Origin: Bradyrhizobium algeriense
GTDB taxonomy: Bacteria > Pseudomonadota > Alphaproteobacteria > Rhizobiales > Xanthobacteraceae
Length of the DNA: 64,000 nt
Direction of reading: 5' to 3'
Assembly: GCF_036924595.1 (NCBI RefSeq)
Contig: NZ_JAZHRV010000001.1
Location: 5,642,001 to 5,706,000, forward strand
Shown in pieces: positions 52,857-61,410 of the stretch. Made by a program: the position numbers and the translations under genes. The number at the start of each line of letters is the position of its first letter. Positions within the stretch are counted from its first letter, which is position 1. The notes beneath the pieces are model-generated. The model ran no database searches. It was not told the origin of the DNA and was given only the letters and a program-made list of their open reading frames with translations.

Positions 52857-53777
52857 CTATTTGCTGCTGTCGATAAGCCCTTTGAGGAACCAGCGCTGCA
52901 ACAGCAATATCACCAGCGTCGGCGGCAGCATCGTAAGCAGCGCGCCGCTCATGGCGATGTTCCAGGCCGGCTCGCTGTCGGAGCGCGGGATTAGGTTCTT
53001 CAGCGCGATCACGGCGGTCGCCATGTCCTTGTCGGTGGTGAACAGCAATGGCCACAGATACTGGTTCCAGCCGAACAGGAACAGGATGATCGCGAGTGCG
53101 ATGATGTTCGAGACCGACAGCGGCAGCAGGATGCTCCAAAAGAAACGCAGCGGCGACGCGCCGTCGAGCCTTGCGGCCTCACACAATTCATCCGGCACGG
53201 TGAGGAAGAATTGCCGGAACAGGAAGGTTGCGGTGGCCGACGCTATCAGCGGCAGGATCAGCCCCGGATAGGTATTGACCATGTTCCATTCCAGCGTGAT
53301 CGTAACATCGTGACCGCTGATCCATTTCCAGAGATCGGCAACGTGAAGCATATCGGCGAGCCATTGCAGCGGCAGCGCGGCATTCGCCACCGCTTCGAAC
53401 GTCGGCACGATCCGAACCTCGATCGGCAGCATCAGCGACATAAAGATCAGCCAGAACGCCAACATCCGGTAACGGAAGCGGAAATAAGTGATGGCGAAGG
53501 CGGAGAGTAACGACACCGCGATCTTGCCGGCGGTGATGCCAACCGCCACCACAATGGAATTGAGGAACGTGCGGCTGAAATCGGCCTTGGCCCATGCCGC
53601 CTGCAGATTGGCGACAAACTGGCCTCCCGGCAGCCACGGCAGCGGCACCTTCTGCACTTCGGCGATCGTCAGCGACCCCGCGACAAACGCAAAGTAAAGC
53701 GGCACGCACACCAATAGCGCACCGGCGATCAGGATCGCGTGGCAGATCGTGTCGAGGACGGGCGCGCGTTCCACCAT
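52857..53777 (-). CDS. ugpE: Ugp-like ABC permease (UgpE/MalG type)
   Basis: A 306-residue six-segment permease of the carbohydrate uptake CUT1 family. The EAA loop is CEAARLDGASPLRFFWSILL, and LPWLPGGQFVANLQAAW in the first periplasmic loop is typical of UgpE. It pairs with the permease starting at 54864, four bases upstream. The substrate (glycerol-phosphate or a phosphodiester) is inferred from the adjoining GDPD gene. Confidence 0.8.
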   Translation of the reverse strand: MVERAPVLDTICHAILIAGALLVCVPLYFAFVAGSLTIAEVQKVPLPWLPGGQFVANLQAAWAKADFSRTFLNSIVVAVGITAGKIAVSLLSAFAITYFRFRYRMLAFWLIFMSLMLPIEVRIVPTFEAVANAALPLQWLADMLHVADLWKWISGHDVTITLEWNMVNTYPGLILPLIASATATFLFRQFFLTVPDELCEAARLDGASPLRFFWSILLPLSVSNIIALAIILFLFGWNQYLWPLLFTTDKDMATAVIALKNLIPRSDSEPAWNIAMSGALLTMLPPTLVILLLQRWFLKGLIDSSK

Positions 53778-53781
53778 GCGG

Positions 53782-54864
53782 TCAGACCCCGTAGTTGACC
53801 TTGTGGTCGAAATAGCGGAATTGCAGCAGCGTGCAGATCAGCGCGAACGTCATCAGCAGCACCGACTGCGCCGCCGAGGAGCCCAGGTCGAGATTGATGA
53901 AGCCGTCGACATAGACCTTGTACACCAGGATGTTGGTCGCGCCGGCCGGCCCGCCATGGGTGACCGCATCGATGATGGCGAAGGTTTCGAAGAAACCGTA
54001 GATGAAGTTCATCACGGCGAGGAAGAAGACGGTTGGTCCAAGCATGGGAAGCGCAATCAGGAAGAAACGCCGTATCGGCCCGGCGCCGTCGACGGCAGCC
54101 GCTTCCATCAGCGAGGCCGGCACCGCCAAAAGGCCGACGGCCAGGAAGATGTAGTCGTAGCAGATGTGCTTCCATGACGCCGCCATGATCACAAGCCACA
54201 GCGCATCGTTCGGATTTCGGTTGGGATCCCAAGAAATCCCGAGCGCGTGCAGCATGTGTGCGAGCGGGCCAACGACCGGATTGAACAGGAACGCCCACAG
54301 GATGCCGGCGATCGCGGGCGCGATCGCATAGGGCAGCAGGATAAGGGTCCGGTAGACGGAACGTCCGCGCACCACCCGGTCGCTGGCGAATGCCAATACC
54401 ACGGCGACCGCAAGCGTAATCACATTCTGCGTCACCGTGAACCAGATCGTCGTGACAATCGACTGGCGATATTCGCCGCTTGCGAACAGCGCCTTGAAAT
54501 TGTCGAACCACACAAACTGGACGTTGCTGCCGAACGGATCGCTCAGCAGCACAGACTGCATCAGCGCGCGCAGCGACGGGATGAAGAAGAAGCAAACCAG
54601 GATCAGCAACTGCGGCAGCAGCAATAGCGTCGGCAAGCCGGCCTCACGGCCGAAATTCGCCCGCTTCAGCCCCGGCTCGCGATCGGGCTGGCCGCGCTTG
54701 GGCGTCCGCGCCCTGATGGGCCGGGGCGTCACTGGGCTATGCTCGGCAACGGTTGCGCCGGGCGATGGGTGCTGCGATCTGACCAGGCCGGAAGGCTGCG
54801 CTACCTGCACCGCGGGCGATTCCGGCCAGATCGGCGAGCTTGCGATCGGCGAGCTTGCATTCAT
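53782..54864 (-). CDS. ugpA: Ugp-like ABC permease (UgpA/MalF type) with N-terminal extension
   Basis: A 360-residue CUT1 permease: LLLLPQLLILVCFFFIPSLR opens the first segment only at about residue 79, and the EAA loop is MEAAAVDGAGPIRRFFLIAL. The first ~75 residues are Pro/Ser/Arg-rich, polar and unlike UgpA, so either the true start is internal or the protein has a cytoplasmic extension. The annotated ATG overlaps the ugpB stop by four bases, supporting the long form. It forms the channel with the UgpE partner. Confidence 0.8.
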   Translation of the reverse strand: MNASSPIASSPIWPESPAVQVAQPSGLVRSQHPSPGATVAEHSPVTPRPIRARTPKRGQPDREPGLKRANFGREAGLPTLLLLPQLLILVCFFFIPSLRALMQSVLLSDPFGSNVQFVWFDNFKALFASGEYRQSIVTTIWFTVTQNVITLAVAVVLAFASDRVVRGRSVYRTLILLPYAIAPAIAGILWAFLFNPVVGPLAHMLHALGISWDPNRNPNDALWLVIMAASWKHICYDYIFLAVGLLAVPASLMEAAAVDGAGPIRRFFLIALPMLGPTVFFLAVMNFIYGFFETFAIIDAVTHGGPAGATNILVYKVYVDGFINLDLGSSAAQSVLLMTFALICTLLQFRYFDHKVNYGV

Positions 54865-56198
54865 TTCGGCTCGCGGCCCGCCTCGGCGTCTTTTCCGGCG
54901 TTAAGCTTCTCGAACTGCCGTAGGATTTCGTTGCCACGCTTGACGGCGTCATCCATCGCCTGCTGCGGCTGCTTCTGGCCGGTGAACACCGCTTCGACCT
55001 CGCTGCGCTGCGCCAGCATCGTCTGCACGAAATTGCCGAAACGGAATCCGCGCGAATTGTCGTTGGGCGTGCCGCGCGAGAGCTGCAGCACCGCGATCTC
55101 GCGAGTCGGATGCTCCTTGTAGTAGCCACGCTCGCGCGCCAGCGCATAGGCTTTGCTGGTCGCCGGGACGTAACCGGTCACGCCATGCCACCACACTTGC
55201 GTCTCCGGTTGAGCGACGAAATCGAGGAAAGCGGCGACCGCGTCGTAGCGCTCCGGCGTATGGCCTTTCATCACCCAGATCGCGCCGCCGCCGATGGTGC
55301 TGTTGAGCGGCGGATTGATATCGTTCTCGTGCGGCAGGAAGGTGGCGCTCCACTCGATCTTGGCGTTGCGCTCGATATTGCCGTGCGACGCGGTCGAGTT
55401 GACGAAGGTCGAACAGCGTCCGGAGGTGAACAATTGCTCCGGGCTTAAACCCTGGCCGGCGATCTGCAGGACGCCATCGTCAAGCCATTTCTTCAGGCGC
55501 GCGACTTGCGAGACCACCTTGGTCTTGTTGTACACGAATTCGGTGCCGAGCCCACCGAAGCCGTTGGCGAGCGTGCCGTAGGGCTGGTTGTTGATGGCGC
55601 TGTAGTTCTCCAGCAGGCTCCAATAGAAATCGCCCGGCAGTACCGTGCCGCACTCGCTGACGCCCTTGGCCTTGATGGCATAAAGCTGCGCCTCCAGCTC
55701 CTGCCAGGTGTCAGCCGGCTTGTCGAAGCCCGCTTTGCGGAAATGCTCCTTGTTGTACCAGAAGATCGGGGTCGAGGAGTTGAACGGCATCGCCGACATC
55801 CGGCCCTTATAGCTCCAGAAGCTCGCCACCGGCTTGATGAAGTCGGGCCAGTCGATCTTGTAGCCCTTCTGATCCAGGAGATCCTGCACCGGCACGATCG
55901 CGCCGGAGAGCAGCATCGTCAGGTAGCCGCGCTCGGCGATCTGCACCATTTCGGGCGGGCGCTTGGCGCGATAGGCCGCGATTACGCCATTGGTCACCTC
56001 GTCGTAATTGCCCTTGGCGACCGCGACGACGGTGTATTTGTCCTGCGAGGCGTTGAATTTCTCGACAAGTTCGTTGAGCCGGTCGCCCAGCACGCCGCTC
56101 ATGGCGTGCCACCATTGCACCTCGACGCGTGCCGCCTGCGCAGGTGCTGCCAATGCCAAAACCCCCAACAAAACCGCCATGAATGCCGTTTTCTTCAT
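54861..56198 (-). CDS. ugpB: Ugp-like periplasmic solute-binding protein
   Basis: A 445-residue CUT1 solute-binding protein with signal peptide MKKTAFMAVLLGVLALAAPA, then VEVQWWHAMSGVLGDRLNEL, the UgpB hallmark (WWHAM-GALG), and PFNSSTPIFWYNKEHFRKAG. The ATG at 56198 follows GGAGGATTACCC. UgpB binds sn-glycerol-3-phosphate and glycerophosphocholine-like diesters. It is the first gene of the long operon running to xylB; a SorC operator candidate lies 56 to 85 bp upstream. Confidence 0.85.
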   Translation of the reverse strand: MKKTAFMAVLLGVLALAAPAQAARVEVQWWHAMSGVLGDRLNELVEKFNASQDKYTVVAVAKGNYDEVTNGVIAAYRAKRPPEMVQIAERGYLTMLLSGAIVPVQDLLDQKGYKIDWPDFIKPVASFWSYKGRMSAMPFNSSTPIFWYNKEHFRKAGFDKPADTWQELEAQLYAIKAKGVSECGTVLPGDFYWSLLENYSAINNQPYGTLANGFGGLGTEFVYNKTKVVSQVARLKKWLDDGVLQIAGQGLSPEQLFTSGRCSTFVNSTASHGNIERNAKIEWSATFLPHENDINPPLNSTIGGGAIWVMKGHTPERYDAVAAFLDFVAQPETQVWWHGVTGYVPATSKAYALARERGYYKEHPTREIAVLQLSRGTPNDNSRGFRFGNFVQTMLAQRSEVEAVFTGQKQPQQAMDDAVKRGNEILRQFEKLNAGKDAEAGREPK

Positions 56199-56253
56199 GG
56201 GTAATCCTCCCTCCCGCGGTCCGGCAAGCCGGCGCCTCAAAAAACCCGTCCGC

Positions 56254-56283
56254 GATCATTTGTATTTCTACAATGACATATGT
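56254..56283 (-). promoter_or_regulatory. SorC operator candidate, copy 2
   Basis: Reads ACATATGTCATTGTAG... on the minus strand, matching copy 1 (47265-47294) at 24 of 30 bases. Its position upstream of ugpB and that of copy 1 upstream of the dehydrogenase would put both promoters under the same regulator, most simply the SorC protein encoded between them. Confidence 0.55.
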
Positions 56284-56453
56284 GTCGGTATGATGAAAGG
56301 GCCCGGGTGCGGTGATTTTTGGGCGACTTCAGCGCCGCTCGCTAAGTCCGGTTGGTCCGTGCGCAAGGTGCCTGGCACGATCGACCGCGAGCACGGCCGG
56401 GCATTGGCTCAGGAAGGCCCCCTACTCGATCGCTGGAGTGACGCGCCATCTGC

Positions 56454-57293
56454 TCAATCAGCGAGTTCGATGAGGATGGGTTGATGATCGGAGGCGTCGG
56501 TCTTGCCGTTGACTTCGACGCGGCGGACCAGACCGGTCAAATCTTCTGTCGTGAAAATAAAATCGCGACAGTCGGGGCCATCAACCCACTGCGCATGATC
56601 GTAAAGTCCGCAGGTCGGCGATCTCGATTGGCCCGGGTGACAGATGGTCCATGCGTCCCGATAGTTGAGGCCGGAACGCACCGATTGATGAATCAACGCG
56701 TGCTGCGAGTCAGACACATCGAAGTTGAAATCACCGCACAGTAGGCTCGACGCTGCCACCGTCTGACCTCCGTAAGGGTCGTTGTGTTGTGAATCGGACA
56801 CTTTGGGGCTCGTCGAGGCTTCCTGCTGCAGGTCCAGCAGCCGGGTAATCTGGGCTTCGCGCTGGCCTGCAGAGTGATATTCGAGATGCGTGTTGACGAT
56901 CCGCAGAGCGCCGAACGCGGCCTGAACCGTGACCTCCAGCGCGTGACGGCGCATGCTGCGCATGGCACCTGCTCCCGGCCACGGCAGAAGGTGATTGGCA
57001 ATCTGCAAGATCGGCAAGCGCGACAGCGTCATGTTCCCGAATTGGTGTAATACGTTCGCGCCGTCCATCGTTTCGATAGCCGGTCTAAACACCGGCAGAT
57101 AACCGGGTAGCAGTGCAGCAATTTGCGCACTTTGATCCATATCGCCATCGAGTTTGGAAAAACCGGAAGATACCTCCTGGAAACAGAAGACATCGGCGTC
57201 GGCCATTTCCTTCGCGACGGCAACGATCCGCGCCAGGTCGGTCACGCCATCGCAACCCTTTCCGCACTGGATATTCCACGTGACCAACCGCAT
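56454..57293 (-). CDS. endonuclease/exonuclease/phosphatase-fold phosphodiesterase
   Basis: A 279-residue EEP enzyme without a signal peptide: LVTWNIQCGKG, FCFQEVSSG with the metal glutamate, VNTHLEYHSAGQR, LCGDFNFDV and a closing SDHQPILIEL with the catalytic Asp-His. The superfamily covers DNases, sphingomyelinases and inositol-polyphosphate phosphatases. Its ATG shares one base with the permease stop (TGATG), so it is the last gene of a Ugp-like ABC operon. A small imported phosphodiester or phosphomonoester is a better guess than DNA. Confidence 0.75.
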   Translation of the reverse strand: MRLVTWNIQCGKGCDGVTDLARIVAVAKEMADADVFCFQEVSSGFSKLDGDMDQSAQIAALLPGYLPVFRPAIETMDGANVLHQFGNMTLSRLPILQIANHLLPWPGAGAMRSMRRHALEVTVQAAFGALRIVNTHLEYHSAGQREAQITRLLDLQQEASTSPKVSDSQHNDPYGGQTVAASSLLCGDFNFDVSDSQHALIHQSVRSGLNYRDAWTICHPGQSRSPTCGLYDHAQWVDGPDCRDFIFTTEDLTGLVRRVEVNGKTDASDHQPILIELAD

Positions 57294-58102
57294 CAGCGGA
57301 TACCCGCGCGCATGAAGGATTGGACGAACTGCCGCTGGAACAGCAGGAACGCGAACAACAGGGGCGCCATCGTCATTACAGTCGCGGCGGTGATGATCGA
57401 CCAGTCTACGCCGGTTTCCGGTGCGCCGAACACCGCCAACCCTACCGTCAGAGGTCGCGCCTCGACCGAATTCGTGACGATCAGCGGCCACAGGAAATTG
57501 TTCCAGTGATAGCTGACCGAAACGAGACCGAACGCGACATAGGTGGGCCGCGCCAGCGGAACGTAAACCCGCCAGAGGATCTGCAACGGCCCTGCCCCCT
57601 CGACCCGGGCCGCTTCCACCAGCTCCAGCGGAACACTCTTGAATGTCTGGCGTAACAGGAAGATGCCGAACGCGCTCGCGAGATACGGCAGCGCGATCGC
57701 CGGAATGGTGTCCAGCAATCCGAGCTTTCCGATCATGCGGTAATTCTCGACAATCAGTACGTCGGGCATAATCATCAATTGGAGCAGGACGAGCGCAAAC
57801 GCGATGCCGCTGCCTTTGAACTTGAAGCGCGCGAAGGCGTAGGCCGCCAGCGTTGAGAGGACGAGCTGTCCGATCAGGATCAGAACAACCAGGATGACCG
57901 TATTCAAGTAGTAACGACCGAACGGCGCCTGATGCCATGCCCGCGCAAAATTCTCCAGCGTCCAGGGCGCAGACAGGCTGAACGACGTTGCATAAGCGGC
58001 AGGATGCAGTGCGCTCCAGAACGCGTAGGCCAGCGGCGCAAGCCACAGCAGCGCCAAAAGCCACGCGGCAACTGCCTCAAGAGGATGTGTCCGCCCGTTC
58101 AT
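57293..58102 (-). CDS. CUT1 ABC permease (UgpE/MalG type), second system
   Basis: A 269-residue permease: PWTLENFARAWHQAPFGRYY in the periplasmic loop, EAARVEGAGPLQILWRVYVP as the EAA loop and six membrane segments. Start and stop overlap its neighbours by four bases and one base, so translation is coupled from the upstream permease to the EEP enzyme. It forms the pore with the 58099-59016 permease. Confidence 0.8.
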   Translation of the reverse strand: MNGRTHPLEAVAAWLLALLWLAPLAYAFWSALHPAAYATSFSLSAPWTLENFARAWHQAPFGRYYLNTVILVVLILIGQLVLSTLAAYAFARFKFKGSGIAFALVLLQLMIMPDVLIVENYRMIGKLGLLDTIPAIALPYLASAFGIFLLRQTFKSVPLELVEAARVEGAGPLQILWRVYVPLARPTYVAFGLVSVSYHWNNFLWPLIVTNSVEARPLTVGLAVFGAPETGVDWSIITAATVMTMAPLLFAFLLFQRQFVQSFMRAGIR

Positions 58103-59016
58103 TGATAGTGGATCCTGCGATCAAGATAGCCGAACTTGATCAATGCGACGGTGCTCAGCAAGACCAGCAGCACCACGGTCAGCGTTGCTGCATAGGCCGA
58201 ATCCTGGAACGTGAATGCAACTTCATAGATGTAATACAGCAGCAACGTACTTGCGTTATTGGGGCCGCCTTTGGTCATGATGACAAGGTGATCCACCAAC
58301 TTGAATGAATTGATGACCGCGTTGATGGCAACAAATAACGTGGTCGGCATCAGTAACGGGAAGGTGATCCGCCGGAACGTGTACCAGCGGCTCGCTCCTT
58401 CCACGGCCGCCGCCTCCTCGAGATCAGGCGAAAGCTGCTGAAGCGCGGCGAGATAGAAAATCATGAAGAAGCCGGCCTCCTTCCAGATCACCATGACGAT
58501 CAGACAGCCCATCACTGTGCTTGGATCGCCAAGCCAATTCCAGCCCCCGAAACCGAACAATCCGCGCAACTGATCGAGCAATCCATAGTCCGGCGTATAG
58601 AAAAACAGCCAGATGTTTGCGACCGCTATCATCGGCAGCACGGTGGGCGTGAAATAAGCGAGCCGCAGGAAGCCGCGTCCTCGCATATTGCGGTTGACCC
58701 AGATCGCCATCAGCAGCGCCAGCGCGATCGACGTCGGAATGGTACCGAGCGCGAACCAGAAATTGTTGGCTAATGCTCTCCAGAAAATCGGATCGGCTGC
58801 CATCGAGTGATAACTGTCAAGGCAGACGAAGGCCTCGGTGCCATTCCGGCGCGTGATAAAGAAGGAATGCCGGATTGTCGCCAATATCGGGTAGTGCGTG
58901 AACGCAAGCAGCAGCACGGCCGCCGGCAACAACAGCAGCCAGGCGTTCACTGCGTTCCACCACGCGTGCGATCTCGCCTGGCGCGCAACTGATGACATGA
59001 CGAGTTGATCGGACAT
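58099..59016 (-). CDS. CUT1 ABC permease (UgpA/MalF type), second system
   Basis: A 305-residue permease: LLLPAAVLLLAFTHYPILAT first segment, GTEAFVCLDSYHSM loop, EEAAAVEGASRWYTFRRITF as the EAA loop. It lacks the N-terminal extension seen in the first system. It lies 49 bp after the binding-protein gene and overlaps the next permease by four bases. Confidence 0.8.
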   Translation of the reverse strand: MSDQLVMSSVARQARSHAWWNAVNAWLLLLPAAVLLLAFTHYPILATIRHSFFITRRNGTEAFVCLDSYHSMAADPIFWRALANNFWFALGTIPTSIALALLMAIWVNRNMRGRGFLRLAYFTPTVLPMIAVANIWLFFYTPDYGLLDQLRGLFGFGGWNWLGDPSTVMGCLIVMVIWKEAGFFMIFYLAALQQLSPDLEEAAAVEGASRWYTFRRITFPLLMPTTLFVAINAVINSFKLVDHLVIMTKGGPNNASTLLLYYIYEVAFTFQDSAYAATLTVVLLVLLSTVALIKFGYLDRRIHYQ

Positions 59017-59065
59017 TGGCTTATTGGGCCGAGTGGCGGCGAATCCCTACCCGGCCCCCTTCTTT

Positions 59066-60343
59066 TTATTTATACGCGCGGAGTACGCGGTCGGCCTGCT
59101 GCTGAGCAGCAGCAAGTGCCTCCTGCGGCTTCTGCGCGCCGGTGACCGCCGCCTGCACGGCATCTCCCACAAACTTGTAGATGCGGCCATTTTCGTGAAC
59201 CGACAATTCCGGCACGGCATGCTCAAGCTGATCACGGGCAACGGTCGCGGCAGGGAAACCCTTTGCATACGCCTCCATCGCCGGGGTCTGATAGGCCGCC
59301 GGAGAAACCGCGACGTAACCGGTTTTCATGCTCCACTCCGCTGCGCGCTCAGGAGCTGTCATCCACTGGATGAATTTCACGGCGGCCTTCTGCTGCTCGG
59401 GGGAAGCGCTCTTGAATATGTAGAAATTGCCACCGCCGGTCGGCGAACCGCGCCGCTCCTTGGCAGGCAGCATGGCAACGCCAAAGTTGAACTTGGCAGC
59501 GTCCTTGACCGCAGTCAGGTTACCAGTGGTGTGCCACATCATCGCGGTCTTGCCTTCGAGGAAATCGGTGCGCAGCGTCGCCCAGTCGATGGTGCCAGTC
59601 GGCATCACATTATGCTTGCGCGACAGGTCGACCCAATAATCCAACGCGCCCACCGTCTTTGGTGCCGTGAGATAAACCTCGTTACCGGGTTCGTTCATCA
59701 ATTTCTGGCCGTTCTCGATGGCAAGCGCCTGCAGCATCCAGTAGGCGTAGCCGGTTGTCGGAATTTCGACGCCCCAGCGCGTGGTGTTGCCCGATGCATC
59801 CTTCTTGACAAGTTTCTTGGCCATTTTGGCCATTTCGTCCCAGGTCGCAGGTGCCTTTTCCGGATCGAGGGCCGCTTCCTTGAAGGCGTCCTTATTCCAG
59901 TACAGCACGATCGTCGAGCGCTGGAACGGAATGCTCCAGGTCTTGCCGTCGATCTGTCCGTTCGCCATGAACGCCGGATAGAATTCCTTGAACCACGACT
60001 TGTCAGTGACAAGACCATCCATTGGCACAATTGCGTTCTCGTCCATAAGTGTGAAGACGTCGGTCGACAGCAGCACCGACAATTGCGGCGGTTGACCGCC
60101 CTTCATTGCCGTCATCGCCTTGGTCATCGTATCGGTGTAGTTGCCGGCGTAGACCGCGGTCACTTTGATGTCCGCATTCTCTTTCTCGAAACGGGAGACC
60201 ATGTCGTCGATGATCTTCGTCACCGGTCCGCCCACCGCGACCGGATAATACATGGTCAAATCGACAGCCGCAGCGGGACGCGCGCCCAAAAGTAGCACCG
60301 CGAGTGCAGTCGCCGCCAGCATTGTTCGTCGAACCAATATCAT
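59066..60343 (-). CDS. UgpB-like solute-binding protein, second system
   Basis: A 425-residue CUT1 binding protein: signal MLAATALAVLLLGARPAAAV, then LTMYYPVAVGGPVTKIIDDM, with IPFQRSTIVLYWNKDAFKEA, FNFGVAMLPAKERRGSP and GGGNFYIFKSASPEQQKA. It is related to but clearly distinct from the first UgpB (no WWHAM motif; YYPVAVGG instead), so it probably binds a different ligand. It lies 50 bp after the ATPase gene. Confidence 0.8.
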   Translation of the reverse strand: MILVRRTMLAATALAVLLLGARPAAAVDLTMYYPVAVGGPVTKIIDDMVSRFEKENADIKVTAVYAGNYTDTMTKAMTAMKGGQPPQLSVLLSTDVFTLMDENAIVPMDGLVTDKSWFKEFYPAFMANGQIDGKTWSIPFQRSTIVLYWNKDAFKEAALDPEKAPATWDEMAKMAKKLVKKDASGNTTRWGVEIPTTGYAYWMLQALAIENGQKLMNEPGNEVYLTAPKTVGALDYWVDLSRKHNVMPTGTIDWATLRTDFLEGKTAMMWHTTGNLTAVKDAAKFNFGVAMLPAKERRGSPTGGGNFYIFKSASPEQQKAAVKFIQWMTAPERAAEWSMKTGYVAVSPAAYQTPAMEAYAKGFPAATVARDQLEHAVPELSVHENGRIYKFVGDAVQAAVTGAQKPQEALAAAQQQADRVLRAYK

Positions 60344-60393
60344 GTCGTCCTCCCATGTTACTTTTTTGCCGCGCCGAGACCGTCGTTTCAGTT

Positions 60394-61410
60394 TCAGCCA
60401 GTTGCAATACGCCGTGCCTCATTGAGCATCGGCTCCAGCCGCCGTTCCGATTTCTGGTCAAACTGATGTTCATGGCCGGCGTCCCAGGCAAGCCTGACGT
60501 CATCGCCTGGCTGAGCCTTGCTGAAACCGTCCTGCCGCACCGAAACCGGCTGACCCGCGATTTCGCACAGAATGATGCTGTCGGCACCCAGATGCTCGAC
60601 GGTCTTTACGCGCGCGGCTTGACCGTCCTGCGCCACGATCTGAATATGCTCTGGTCGAATGCCGATGAGGCGGTCGCCCTGCGAGATCAAGTTCATCGGC
60701 GGCGTTCCGATAAATCGCGCCGTGAATGCCGTCGCTGGCCTATTGTACAATTCTTCCGGTGAGCCGTTTTGCTCGACACGGCCGTCGCGCATCAGCACGA
60801 CGCGATCTGCCATAGTCATGGCCTCGGTCTGATCGTGCGTCACATAGACCATCGTCATTCCAAGTCGCTGCTGCAGCGCCCGAATCTCGGTCCGCATCTC
60901 GTGACGCAGCTTGGCGTCGAGATTTGAAAGAGGTTCGTCCATCAGGCAAACCCGCGCCTCGGCGATGATGGCGCGTCCGAGTGCGACACGCTGGCGCTGA
61001 CCGCCGGACAGCTGAGACGGCTTGCGCTCGAGCAAACGTCCGAGGCCGACGATATCCGCAACACGCTTGAGCCGCGCATCGCGCTCGGCGCGGGACACAC
61101 GCCGCACGCGCAGGCCGAAGACAATATTCTCCGCCACGCTCAGATGCGGAAACAGCGCATAGGACTGGAACACCATGGAGATTTTGCGCTGGGCCGGCGT
61201 GAGATTGGTTACGTCCGTGCCGCCGATCGCAATTGTGCCCCCGTCGAGCTGCTCAAGACCTGCAATCAGGCGAAGCGTCGTGGATTTGCCGCAACCCGAT
61301 GGACCGAGCAGCACCAGTAGCGAGCCTTCCTCCGCCGTGAGACTCACGTCGTCGACGGCCCGCATGGGACCCCAATTCTTGGAAACGTGATCCAGCGTAA
61401 TCGCCGACAT
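60394..61410 (-). CDS. ugpC: MalK/UgpC-type ABC ATPase
   Basis: A 338-residue CUT1 ATPase: Walker A GPSGCGKSTTLR, signature LSGGQRQRVALGRAI, Walker B VCLMDEPLSNLDAKLR, an H-loop VTHDQTEAMTMADR and a C-terminal regulatory OBD domain (IGIRPEHIQIVAQ). It leads the second Ugp-like operon. The first system (53782-56198) has no ATPase of its own in the window, so this subunit could serve both; MalK-type proteins are known to be shared. Confidence 0.85.
   Translation of the reverse strand: MSAITLDHVSKNWGPMRAVDDVSLTAEEGSLLVLLGPSGCGKSTTLRLIAGLEQLDGGTIAIGGTDVTNLTPAQRKISMVFQSYALFPHLSVAENIVFGLRVRRVSRAERDARLKRVADIVGLGRLLERKPSQLSGGQRQRVALGRAIIAEARVCLMDEPLSNLDAKLRHEMRTEIRALQQRLGMTMVYVTHDQTEAMTMADRVVLMRDGRVEQNGSPEELYNRPATAFTARFIGTPPMNLISQGDRLIGIRPEHIQIVAQDGQAARVKTVEHLGADSIILCEIAGQPVSVRQDGFSKAQPGDDVRLAWDAGHEHQFDQKSERRLEPMLNEARRIATG

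Noticed and set aside
56199-56330. Possible Pho box upstream of ugpB (TGTCATTG)
   Set aside because: Only one half-site is present and it belongs to the longer motif shared with the dehydrogenase promoter; no second repeat at 11-bp spacing.
59024-60295. 423-codon plus-strand ORF opposite the second solute-binding protein
   Set aside because: The minus-strand protein has a signal peptide and clear CUT1 motifs; the plus frame is a shadow.
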